A stretch of 64,000 nt of DNA from Sphaerisporangium flaviroseum (GTDB lineage Bacteria > Actinomycetota > Actinomycetes > Streptosporangiales > Streptosporangiaceae), in the NCBI RefSeq assembly GCF_039537005.1, contig NZ_BAAAZR010000008.1, positions 1 to 64,000 of the forward strand, written 5' to 3'. The notes under the pieces are model-generated. The model was not told the origin of the DNA. It searched no databases and was given only the letters and a program-made list of their open reading frames with translations. Positions 46,045-53,501 of the stretch are shown piece after piece (the first letter of the stretch is position 1; each line of letters begins with the position of its first letter). The position numbers were made by a program, and so were the translations under genes.

Positions 46045-47241
46045 CTACTCGGCCGAGACCGTCTTGGACAGCTGTTCCTCGGCCCATTCGGTGGGGACGA
46101 ACTGCCCGTCCTTCACCGTGTTGACGGAAATGAAGTCCGGGCTCAGCCCCGAGTGGTCGGTGGGGGAGTAGCGGAACCGGCCGTTGGGGGTCACCAGGTC
46201 CATGCTCTCCAGGGCCTGCTGGACCTTGGTCTTGTCCGTGCTCCCGGCCTTCTTGATCGCCTCGAACAGCAGGAGGCTCGCGCTGTAGCCGTCCTGGGCG
46301 AACTGCGGCGGCGGGTATCCGTACTTCTGCTTGAACGGCGTGGCCATCTGGTCGATGACCTCTTTCTGCTTGCTGGCCGGCAGGTGGTCGCCCACGACGC
46401 CGATCGCGCTCTGCACCGTCATGCCCTCGGCGGCGGCGCCCATCGGCTCCAGCCAGAGCTTGCTGGCCTGGGACGCGGTCAGGAACAGCGGCACCTTCAG
46501 TCCCGAGGCGGCGTACTGCTTGCCCGCCGTGACGCCGGGGGCGCCCGAACCCCAGAAGACCAGGGCCTGCGCGTCGGAGTCCTTCACATGCGTGAAGATC
46601 GCGCTGAAGTCGGAGGTCGTGGTCTCGTACGGCTCGTCGCGGACGATGGTCACGCCGTACTTCGGCGCGAGGGCGACCATCGACTTGTGCCCGGCGACGG
46701 AGTAGGCGCTCTTGGTGTCGTGCGCGACCGCGATCTTGGTGACCTTGGTGGCCTGCATGTACTGCAGGTACCGCTCGGCGTACATGCTGGACAGCGCGGG
46801 CGTGACGAAGATGTACGACTTGATCGGCTCCACCTGCTCCTGCGCCGGCGCGAGGGAGAGGTAGGGGATCTTCTCGCGCTGGGCCAGCGGTTCGATGGCG
46901 AGCGCGGAGTTGGAGAACACCGGCCCGATGAGCGCGTCGATCTGGCCCTTGATCTGGTTGAAGGCCACGATGCCCTGGTCGGGCGCGGTCTTGTCGTCGC
47001 GCTGGACCAGCTCGATCTTGCGCCCGAGCAGGCCGCCCTTGGCGTTGACCTGCTCGACGGCGAGCTCGACGGCCTTCTTGTCCTCGCTGCCGAGGGGCGT
47101 GTAGTTGCCGGTGAGGGAGACGATGAGGCCGACGCGGATGGGGTCTGCGGAGGCTCCGCCGGTGGCTCCGTCTCCACCGCCTCCACCGCACGCGGTAACG
47201 GCCAGGGCGAGACAGGCGATCGCTGGGACGAGCTTGCGCAC
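46045..47241 (-). CDS. livK: Branched-chain-type ABC solute-binding lipoprotein LivK (system 1)
   Basis: 398 aa from GTG 47241, with AGGAGG 5-6 bases upstream. The lipoprotein signal ends at LAVTAC, followed by a glycine-rich linker. The type I periplasmic-binding fold begins IRVGLIVSLTGNYTPLG and contains GGLLGRKIELVQRDD. It binds an amino acid, aromatic or short-chain acid outside the membrane; the ligand is not readable. It opens the liv1 operon from the promoter at 47358-47386 and is divergent from PaaX. Confidence 0.92.
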   Translation of the reverse strand: MRKLVPAIACLALAVTACGGGGGDGATGGASADPIRVGLIVSLTGNYTPLGSEDKKAVELAVEQVNAKGGLLGRKIELVQRDDKTAPDQGIVAFNQIKGQIDALIGPVFSNSALAIEPLAQREKIPYLSLAPAQEQVEPIKSYIFVTPALSSMYAERYLQYMQATKVTKIAVAHDTKSAYSVAGHKSMVALAPKYGVTIVRDEPYETTTSDFSAIFTHVKDSDAQALVFWGSGAPGVTAGKQYAASGLKVPLFLTASQASKLWLEPMGAAAEGMTVQSAIGVVGDHLPASKQKEVIDQMATPFKQKYGYPPPQFAQDGYSASLLLFEAIKKAGSTDKTKVQQALESMDLVTPNGRFRYSPTDHSGLSPDFISVNTVKDGQFVPTEWAEEQLSKTVSAE

Positions 47242-47357
47242 GTGTGCCTCCTGGAGGTGGTTTCGCGGCGACAGACGCCCGCGCATGCCTCCATCAAGCG
47301 CTGGTTCGGCCACCGCGTGATGAAAAGACGGTGTGATCCGGACCCCCGACGGCCCTG

Positions 47358-47386
47358 AATTTAGGCATGTCACTTACGGCTGTCAA
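47358..47386 (-). promoter_or_regulatory. Promoter of the liv1 operon
   Basis: On the minus strand TTGACA (47381-47386), a 17-base spacer and TAAATT (47358-47363) form a near-consensus sigma-70-type promoter, 117 bp before the livK start. It overlaps the paaX promoter region, so PaaX binding here would affect both directions. Confidence 0.75.
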
Positions 47387-47392
47387 TAGAAT
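47387..47392 (+). promoter_or_regulatory. -10 (TAGAAT) of paaX
   Basis: TAGAAT lies 27 bp before the paaX ATG and directly abuts the liv1 -35 on the other strand. GGCAT and ATGCC half-sites (47364-47368, 47391-47395) flank the shared promoter and could be part of the PaaX operator. Confidence 0.45.
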
Positions 47393-47418
47393 GCCGAACA
47401 TCTTGGAGGGGGGCGTTG

Positions 47419-48279
47419 ATGGCACGTGCTCAGAGCACTCTCACAGGGCCGGCTCTGCGATCCCAGTCGGTGATGCTCACATTCCTCGGCAACCACGTGT
47501 ACGACCGGCCCGTCTGCGTGTTCTCGGGGAGTTTCATCGACGTCTTCGCCCGGGTCGGGGTCTCGGAGGAGGCGACGCGATCGACGTTGAGCCGGATGGC
47601 CTCCCGCGGGCTGCTGCGGCGGCAGCGGCACGGCCGCCGGATGTATTTCGGACTCACGCCGCGGACCCTTGAGATCCTCAGGGACGGCGAGCGGCGCATC
47701 TGGCACACCGGTGTCGTCAACGACACGGCCGAGGACCGGTGGACGCTCATCGGCTTCTCCCTGCCCGAGTCCTGGCAGCGCCAGCGGCACGAGTTGCGCT
47801 CGCGGCTGATCTGGGCGGGGTTCGGCCCGCTGCAGAACGGGTTGTGGATCTCTCCGGCCGAGGTGGACGTGGAGTCGGTGGTGCGAGATCTGGACCTTGG
47901 GCCCGACGCCAACGTGAAGGTGTTCCTGGCCGAGCCCCGGGAGCCCACCGACATGGAACGCCTCATCCGGGACGCCTACGACCTCGACCATCTCGGCGGG
48001 CGGTACCGCGCCTTCCTCGACCGGTGGGACCGGCCCGCCCCGATGCCGGAGGCGCCCGACGATCTGGCACGTTCCCTGGTGATGCTGACCGAGTGGTTGC
48101 GCATCATCCGCACCGATCCGCGGCTTCCCGTGCGATACCTGCCGCGCGGCTGGCCCGCCGAACACGCGCAGCGGGTGTGCCGCGCCCTGCACGAGCGGTT
48201 CCGGGGCGAGGCCCTCGCCATCGCCACGCACGTCCTGGAGACCGTTCCCGACGCCGCCGTTGGTTGGGCAGAACAGTGA
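47419..48279 (+). CDS. PaaX-family transcriptional regulator
   Basis: 286 aa. The N-terminal winged helix (residues 15-75, LSRMASRGLLRRQRHGRR) and the PaaX C-terminal domains (RDAYDLDHLGGRYRAFLDRW; FLTEWLRIIRTDPRLPVRYLP-like region) are clear. PaaX proteins sense aryl- or acyl-CoA thioesters and repress aromatic or acyl catabolism. Here it faces the liv1 operon and precedes an acyl-CoA synthetase that could make its effector. ATG 47419 with GGAGGGGGG upstream; a TTG one codon earlier is less likely. Confidence 0.9.
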   Translation: MARAQSTLTGPALRSQSVMLTFLGNHVYDRPVCVFSGSFIDVFARVGVSEEATRSTLSRMASRGLLRRQRHGRRMYFGLTPRTLEILRDGERRIWHTGVVNDTAEDRWTLIGFSLPESWQRQRHELRSRLIWAGFGPLQNGLWISPAEVDVESVVRDLDLGPDANVKVFLAEPREPTDMERLIRDAYDLDHLGGRYRAFLDRWDRPAPMPEAPDDLARSLVMLTEWLRIIRTDPRLPVRYLPRGWPAEHAQRVCRALHERFRGEALAIATHVLETVPDAAVGWAEQ

Positions 48280-48337
48280 CAGCCGTCACCGCCTAGCCTA
48301 AGTTGATGGCGAGATCACCTGACCGTCAGGGAGCGTC

Positions 48338-49843
48338 ATGCGCAATCAGGGGTTGGGGTCGTGGCCGGGACGGCGGGCGCGGATGACGCCGGAGCGGGTG
48401 GCGCTGAGCCACGGCGGACGCGAATGGACCTATGGGGAGCTGCACGAGCGGGTCAACCGGCTCGCCTCCGCGCTGCGCGGGCTCGGCGTGCGTCATGGTG
48501 ACCGCGTCGCGTTCCTCGGGCTCAACCATCCGGCCCTGGTCGAGACCTTCTTCGCGGCGGGCGCGCTGGGAGCGGTGTTCGTCCCGCTGAACACGCGCCT
48601 CACCGCGCCGGAGTTGTCGTACATCGTGGGGGACGCGGGCGCGAGCGTCCTGCTCTGCGGAGCCGAGCACGCGGAGATCGGCGCGGCGCTGCCCGTGGCG
48701 CGTCGCGTGTCGGTCGCCACGGAGTACGAGGACCTGCTGGCCGCCGGGGACGCCCAGTCGCTGGACGAGCCGGTCGGCTCGGACGAGCCGTGCCTGATCA
48801 TGTACACCTCGGGCACGACGGGGCGGCCCAAGGGCGCCGTGCTGAGCCACGCGAACCTGACCTGGAACACCGTCAACCTCCTGGTCGACGTCGAGTTGGC
48901 GCACGACGAGGTCACGCTGATCAGCGCTCCGCTCTTCCACATCGCCGCTCTGGCGCAGACGCTGGTGCCCACGGTGCTGAAGGGCGGCAAGGCCATCCTG
49001 CTGCCGTCGTTCGACGTGGACCAGGTGATCGACCTGATCGAGTCGGAGCGGGTGACGCTGATGTTCGGCGTCCCGGCGATGTTCAACTTCCTGGCCCAGT
49101 CGCCCCGGTGGCGCGAGGCGGACCTGTCCAGCCTGCGCAACCTGCTGTGCGGCGGCGCGCCCGTGCCGGAGCCGCTGATCCACACCTATCAGGAGCTGGG
49201 ACTGACCTTCCTGCAGGGGTACGGCATGACGGAGACCTCGCCCGGGGCGCTGTTCCTGGCGGCCGAGCACTCCGTACGCAAGGCGGGGACCGCGGGAGTG
49301 CCCTGCTTCTTCTCCGACGTCCGGCTGGTCACCGCCGATGGGACCGACGCCGCTCCCGGCGAGCCCGGTGAGGTGGTCGTCGAGGGGCCTAACGTCATGA
49401 TGGGCTACTGGGGGCGCCCGGAGGAGACCGCGAGCGTGGTGTCGCCGGACGGGTGGTTCCACTCCGGCGACATCGCCGTAGCCGACGAAGACGGATATAT
49501 ACGCATCGTCGACCGGGTGAAGGACGTGATCATCTCGGGAGGCGAGAACATCTACCCCGCCGAGGTCGAGAGCGTGCTGTACGGGCATCCGGCCGTCGCC
49601 GAGTGCGCGGTCATCGGCGTGCCGGACGAGAAGTGGGGCGAGGTGGGCAAGGCCCTGGTCGTCCTGCGGCCCGGCGTGCCGGCCGAGCCGGACGACGTGC
49701 TCGGCCACCTCTCCGGGCGGCTGGCGAACTACAAGATCCCCAAGCAGGTGGAGTTCGTGCCGGCCCTGCCTCGCAACGGGTCGGGCAAGGTGCTCAAGGC
49801 CCGGCTCCGGTCGCTCTACGGGCCGGTCGGCGGCGGGACGTGA
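48338..49843 (+). CDS. Acyl-CoA synthetase (AMP-forming, class I adenylate-forming)
   Basis: 501 aa. The AMP-binding P-loop is MYTSGTTGRPKGAVLSH. YGMTETSPG, the hinge region GWFHSGDIA and the acyl-activating lysine in PRNGSGKVLKARLR are in place. It joins a carboxylic acid to CoA through an acyl-adenylate. Chain type is unknown. AGGGAG lies 5 bases before the ATG. Placed after paaX and before an amidohydrolase in the same direction. Confidence 0.92.
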   Translation: MRNQGLGSWPGRRARMTPERVALSHGGREWTYGELHERVNRLASALRGLGVRHGDRVAFLGLNHPALVETFFAAGALGAVFVPLNTRLTAPELSYIVGDAGASVLLCGAEHAEIGAALPVARRVSVATEYEDLLAAGDAQSLDEPVGSDEPCLIMYTSGTTGRPKGAVLSHANLTWNTVNLLVDVELAHDEVTLISAPLFHIAALAQTLVPTVLKGGKAILLPSFDVDQVIDLIESERVTLMFGVPAMFNFLAQSPRWREADLSSLRNLLCGGAPVPEPLIHTYQELGLTFLQGYGMTETSPGALFLAAEHSVRKAGTAGVPCFFSDVRLVTADGTDAAPGEPGEVVVEGPNVMMGYWGRPEETASVVSPDGWFHSGDIAVADEDGYIRIVDRVKDVIISGGENIYPAEVESVLYGHPAVAECAVIGVPDEKWGEVGKALVVLRPGVPAEPDDVLGHLSGRLANYKIPKQVEFVPALPRNGSGKVLKARLRSLYGPVGGGT

Positions 49844-49898
49844 GGGTGGCCGCGTGACCGGGGCAGGAACGCGTCGTACGGCATTCGAATGATGGGAC

Positions 49899-50786
49899 AT
49901 GGATGTGATGGCGAAGATGAACGTCGATTCCCTGGTCGCGATCGACGTGCACGCGCACGCGGAGGTCTCCGAGAAGGGCGGGGAGTCGCTCTCCGGCGCG
50001 CTGAAGAGCGGTGCCGACGATTATTTCAAGCTGGCCGGGCAGCGGCGGCCGACCGTGCCGGAGATGGCCGCGTTCTACCGCGAGCGGAACATGGCGGCCG
50101 TCGTGTTCACCGTGGACGCGGAGACCGCGACCGGGCACCCTCCGGTGCCGAACGACGAGATCGCCCAGGCCTGTGCGGACAACGCCGACGTGCTCATCCC
50201 CTTCGCCGGGCTGGACCCGTGGAAGGGGAAGGCGGCGGTCCGGCAGGCGCGGCGCCTGATCGAGGAGTACGGCGTGCGCGGCGTTAAGTTCCACCCGAAC
50301 CTGCAGGCGTTCTTCCCCAACGACCGGATGGCGTACGGGCTCTACGAGGTCCTGGAGGAGCTGCGGGTGCCGGCGCTGTTCCACACCGGCCAGACCGGCA
50401 TCGGCGCCGGGGTTCCGGGAGGCGGGGGAGTGCGGCTGAAGTACTCCAACCCGTTGTACGTGGACGACGTCGCCGTCGACTTCCCCGGGCTGCCGATCAT
50501 CCTGGCGCATCCGTCGTTCCCCTGGCAGGACGAGGCGCTGGCCGTGGCCACGCACAAGCCACGGGTCCACATCGACCTCTCGGGCTGGTCGCCGAAGTAC
50601 TTCCCGCCGCAGCTCGTGCAGTACGCGAACACGTTGCTCAAGGACAAGGTGCTGTTCGGCTCTGATTACCCGCTCATATCGCCAGATCGGTGGCTGGCCG
50701 ACTTCGAGAAGCTGCCGATCAAGGACGAGGTCCGGCCCAAGATCCTCAAGGACAACGCGGTCCGGCTGCTCGGCCTCGACGCCTAG
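49899..50786 (+). CDS. Amidohydrolase 2-family (ACMSD-like) metal-dependent hydrolase or decarboxylase
   Basis: 295 aa. Metal ligands appear in AIDVHAHAE (H-x-H), GVKFHPN, LAHPSFPWQ and LFGSDYP (catalytic Asp), which is the Amidohydro_2 pattern. Members decarboxylate aromatic or unsaturated acids or hydrolyse C-C bonds. Three possible ATGs (49899, 49908, 49917) lie close together and the first is kept. Its place next to the acyl-CoA synthetase suggests a role in the same degradative route. Confidence 0.87.
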   Translation: MDVMAKMNVDSLVAIDVHAHAEVSEKGGESLSGALKSGADDYFKLAGQRRPTVPEMAAFYRERNMAAVVFTVDAETATGHPPVPNDEIAQACADNADVLIPFAGLDPWKGKAAVRQARRLIEEYGVRGVKFHPNLQAFFPNDRMAYGLYEVLEELRVPALFHTGQTGIGAGVPGGGGVRLKYSNPLYVDDVAVDFPGLPIILAHPSFPWQDEALAVATHKPRVHIDLSGWSPKYFPPQLVQYANTLLKDKVLFGSDYPLISPDRWLADFEKLPIKDEVRPKILKDNAVRLLGLDA

Positions 50787-50817
50787 GCCGGCCGCCGCGG
50801 CCGCAGTCCCTCGGTCC

Positions 50818-51921
50818 TCAGTCGAAGACGATGACGCTGCGGGCGACCGCGCCCTGGCGTACGTGCTCCACGGCCTCGTTGATCTGGTCGAGGGGGACGC
50901 GCTCGCTGACCAGGGCGTCCAGGTCGAGGCGGCCCCGGCGGTACTGCTCGGCCAGCATCGGCAGGTCCCGTACGGGCGCCGCGTCGCCGCCCTGGGTGCC
51001 CATCAGGCGGCGGGAGGCGAACAGCAGGGAGGGCTCGATGCTCAGGGGGCTCCCGGCGGGCGGGCTGCCGACCATGACGGTCGTGCCGCCGGGCTGGGTG
51101 GCCGCGAACGCGGTGCCGAGCACGCCGGCCACGCCGGTGACGTCGAAGGCGTAGTCGACCCCGCCACGGACGATCTCCCCGACCTGTCCGGCCAGGTCCT
51201 CCACCAGGATCGTGTGGGTCGCGCCGAACCTCTCCGCGAGCTTCAGCTTGGACTCGGCGACGTCCGCCGCGATGATCGTCGTGGCTCCGGCGAGCACGGC
51301 TCCCTGGACGACGTTGAGGCCGACGCCGCCGCAGCCGACCACCAGGACGCTGGACCCGGGCCGTACCTCGGCGACGTTCAGCACCGCGCCGACCCCGGTG
51401 ATCACTCCACAGGCGAGCAGGCACATGAGGTCCATCGGAGCGTCCTTGCCGATCTTGACGCACATGGGCTCGTTGACCACGACGTACTCGGCGAACGAGC
51501 CGATGCCGATCATCGTGCGGGCGGGGGTGCCGTCGACGCTCAGGCGGGTGCCGCCGTCGCGCATGGTGCCCATGATGGCGGCCATCCTCGCCGGGCCGGC
51601 GCACAGGTGGAAGCGGCCGGCGCCGCAGTTGCGGCATCGGCCGCAGGCACCGTTCATCGCGACGATCACGTGGTCGCCCGGCTCGACGGCGGTGACGCCC
51701 GCCCCGACGCTCTCGACCACGCCCGCGCTCTCGTGGCCGAGGACGAAGGGGAGCCGCCGGACGACGGGGCTCTTGCCGTCGAGGGCCTTGATGTCGGAGC
51801 CGCAGACGCCGGAGGCGGCGATCCGCACGCGGACCTCGCCGGGACCGGGGTCGGCGATCTCGATCTCGCGGATCTCCATCGGGGCCTTGAACTCGGTCAG
51901 TACGGCTGCGCGCATCAACAT
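50818..51921 (-). CDS. Zinc-dependent alcohol dehydrogenase (MDR family)
   Basis: 367 aa. Catalytic zinc ligands are in SGVCGSDIKALDG and LGHESAGVV. The four-cysteine structural zinc loop is CGRCRNCGAGRFHLC. The coenzyme fold is VVGCGGVGLNVVQG. ATG 51921 has GGAG 8 bases upstream; ATGs at 51963 and 51915 are possible, and the first would add a stretch not seen in the family. It is divergent from the liv2 operon and has a CRAGC palindrome over its promoter. It probably oxidises a pathway alcohol. Confidence 0.87.
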   Translation of the reverse strand: MLMRAAVLTEFKAPMEIREIEIADPGPGEVRVRIAASGVCGSDIKALDGKSPVVRRLPFVLGHESAGVVESVGAGVTAVEPGDHVIVAMNGACGRCRNCGAGRFHLCAGPARMAAIMGTMRDGGTRLSVDGTPARTMIGIGSFAEYVVVNEPMCVKIGKDAPMDLMCLLACGVITGVGAVLNVAEVRPGSSVLVVGCGGVGLNVVQGAVLAGATTIIAADVAESKLKLAERFGATHTILVEDLAGQVGEIVRGGVDYAFDVTGVAGVLGTAFAATQPGGTTVMVGSPPAGSPLSIEPSLLFASRRLMGTQGGDAAPVRDLPMLAEQYRRGRLDLDALVSERVPLDQINEAVEHVRQGAVARSVIVFD

Positions 51922-51976
51922 CCGCCGGGCTCCGTCCACCTGAATTCCCACGGGGTCAGCCATGGCTCCGATGCGA

Positions 51977-52016
51977 ACGCTAGCGACACGGCCAGATCAA
52001 AGCAAGCAAACGCTTG
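51977..52016 (-). promoter_or_regulatory. Alcohol dehydrogenase promoter with overlapping operator
   Basis: On the minus strand TTGCTT (52000-52005), 17 bases and TAGCGT (51977-51982) form the promoter. The palindrome CAAGCAAACGCTTG (52003-52016) covers the -35, so a bound repressor would exclude polymerase. Confidence 0.6.
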
Positions 52017-52086
52017 GCAGGTGAGCGACGGTCGTGTCCGCCGCTCGACCGGCGATCGGCCGCGGTCTCCGTGCGCCGTACCTCCA

Positions 52087-52115
52087 TTGACACGCTCACG
52101 GCGTGAATTTAGTCT
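52087..52115 (+). promoter_or_regulatory. Promoter of the liv2 operon
   Basis: TTGACA (52087-52092), a 17-base spacer and TAGTCT (52110-52115). One of the best promoters in the window, 70 bp before the liv2 binding-protein gene. Confidence 0.75.
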
Positions 52116-52123
52116 GCGTGAAA

Positions 52124-52139
52124 CCAAGCGAGCGCTAGG
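52124..52139. promoter_or_regulatory. Operator-like site at the liv2 transcription start
   Basis: CCAAGCGAGCGCTAGG differs at one base from the site at 61841-61856 in front of the acyl-CoA dehydrogenases. It begins 8 bp after the liv2 -10, at the expected transcription start. Confidence 0.6.
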
Positions 52140-52185
52140 CCAAAACTCTGGAGCCCGCTCGGTTACAAGGCGCGAAGGAGTGAGT

Positions 52186-53439
52186 ATGCGACGGCAGGCG
52201 CTCATTGGGCTGGTGATGGTCGCGGCGCTGGTCGGATGCGCGGCCGAGCAGAAGGCGGGCGGAGGCGGCGCCGCACCGGGCGCGTCCGGCACGGAGGGCG
52301 TGACCGCCACCACGATCAAGATCGGCGGCGTGCTCACCAAGACCAGCGCCAGCGGATACTCCACCAAGGACGCCGAGATCGGCGCCAAGGCGCGCTTCGA
52401 GCGGGCCAACGCCCAGGGCGGCGTCAACGGCCGCACGATCGAGTTCGTCGGCGCCGAGGACGACAACCAGGACGCGTCCAAGGGCGACGCGGCCGCCAAG
52501 AAGCTGGTCCAGAAGGACAAGGTCTTCGCCGTCGTCCCCGTGCACGCGCCCAACTTCGGCGGCGCGGTGTTCCTGGAACAGAACAAGGTGCCCTGGTTCG
52601 GCTGGGCGACCGGCCCCCAGTGGTGCGGCACCACCACCGGCTTCGGCTACAACGGCTGCCTGGCGCCCAAGCCCGGAGCCGGCTCCCAGACCTGGTGGGG
52701 CAACCAGTTCGCCGAACTCGTGGGCGGAGCACAGGGCAAGACCGTCTACGTCCAGACCACCGACTCCAGCGGCAGCAAGTACGGCGGCACCACGATCTCC
52801 CAGTCGTTCCAGGCCGCGGGATTCAAGCTGGTCGGCGTCAACTCCGGCCTGCCCGCCGCCGCGCCGCCCCCCGACTGGCTGCCGTACGTCAACAAGATCA
52901 TGAAGTCGAACGGGGGCAAGGCGCCGGACGTGGTCGTGTCCATCATCGCGGGCACCAAGTTCAACACCGGGCTCTACTCGGCGCTGAAGAAGGCCGGCTA
53001 CAAGGGCATGCTGACCGACGCGACCAGCTACGACGCGGCCATCCTCAAGGACCCGGCCACCGCCCAGGCGCTGGAGGGCGTCGTCGCCGCGCCGATGTTC
53101 GAGCCGTTCGAGTCGACCGCCCCGGAGGTCGCGCAGCTCAAGACCGACGTCGAGAAGGTCGCCCCCGGCACCACGCTCACGCAGCACCTGGCCATCGGCT
53201 ACTGGGCGGCGGACATCTTCCTGAAGGTGCTGGAGAAGACCGGAAAGGACGTCACCAGGGAGAGCTTCCTGCGGACGGCCAACTCGGGCTTCACCTACCA
53301 GAACGCCGGCTTCGGCCGGATCGAGTACCCCAAGGACCACAGCGAGCCGAACGGCTGCGGCGCCCTGGTCAAGCTCGTCGACGGCGCCTTCCAGGTCGCC
53401 AAGAACATGAAGTGCTTCGACAACGTTCCGCTGAAGTGA
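52186..53439 (+). CDS. Branched-chain-type ABC solute-binding lipoprotein (system 2)
   Basis: 417 aa with GAAGGAG 5 bases before ATG 52186. Signal peptide and lipobox LVGC lead to a Gly/Ala-rich linker, then a type I binding fold (IKIGGVLTKTSASGYS; FERANAQGGVNGRTIEFVG). It differs clearly from LivK of system 1, including an extra cysteine-containing loop WCGTTTGFGYNGCL, so the ligand is probably different. First gene of liv2. Confidence 0.9.
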   Translation: MRRQALIGLVMVAALVGCAAEQKAGGGGAAPGASGTEGVTATTIKIGGVLTKTSASGYSTKDAEIGAKARFERANAQGGVNGRTIEFVGAEDDNQDASKGDAAAKKLVQKDKVFAVVPVHAPNFGGAVFLEQNKVPWFGWATGPQWCGTTTGFGYNGCLAPKPGAGSQTWWGNQFAELVGGAQGKTVYVQTTDSSGSKYGGTTISQSFQAAGFKLVGVNSGLPAAAPPPDWLPYVNKIMKSNGGKAPDVVVSIIAGTKFNTGLYSALKKAGYKGMLTDATSYDAAILKDPATAQALEGVVAAPMFEPFESTAPEVAQLKTDVEKVAPGTTLTQHLAIGYWAADIFLKVLEKTGKDVTRESFLRTANSGFTYQNAGFGRIEYPKDHSEPNGCGALVKLVDGAFQVAKNMKCFDNVPLK

Positions 53440-53501
53440 CCGGCGGGCCATCTGGCGCCGGAGGCGACTCCGGCGTCTGATGGTTGACACCAGGGGGATC
53501 C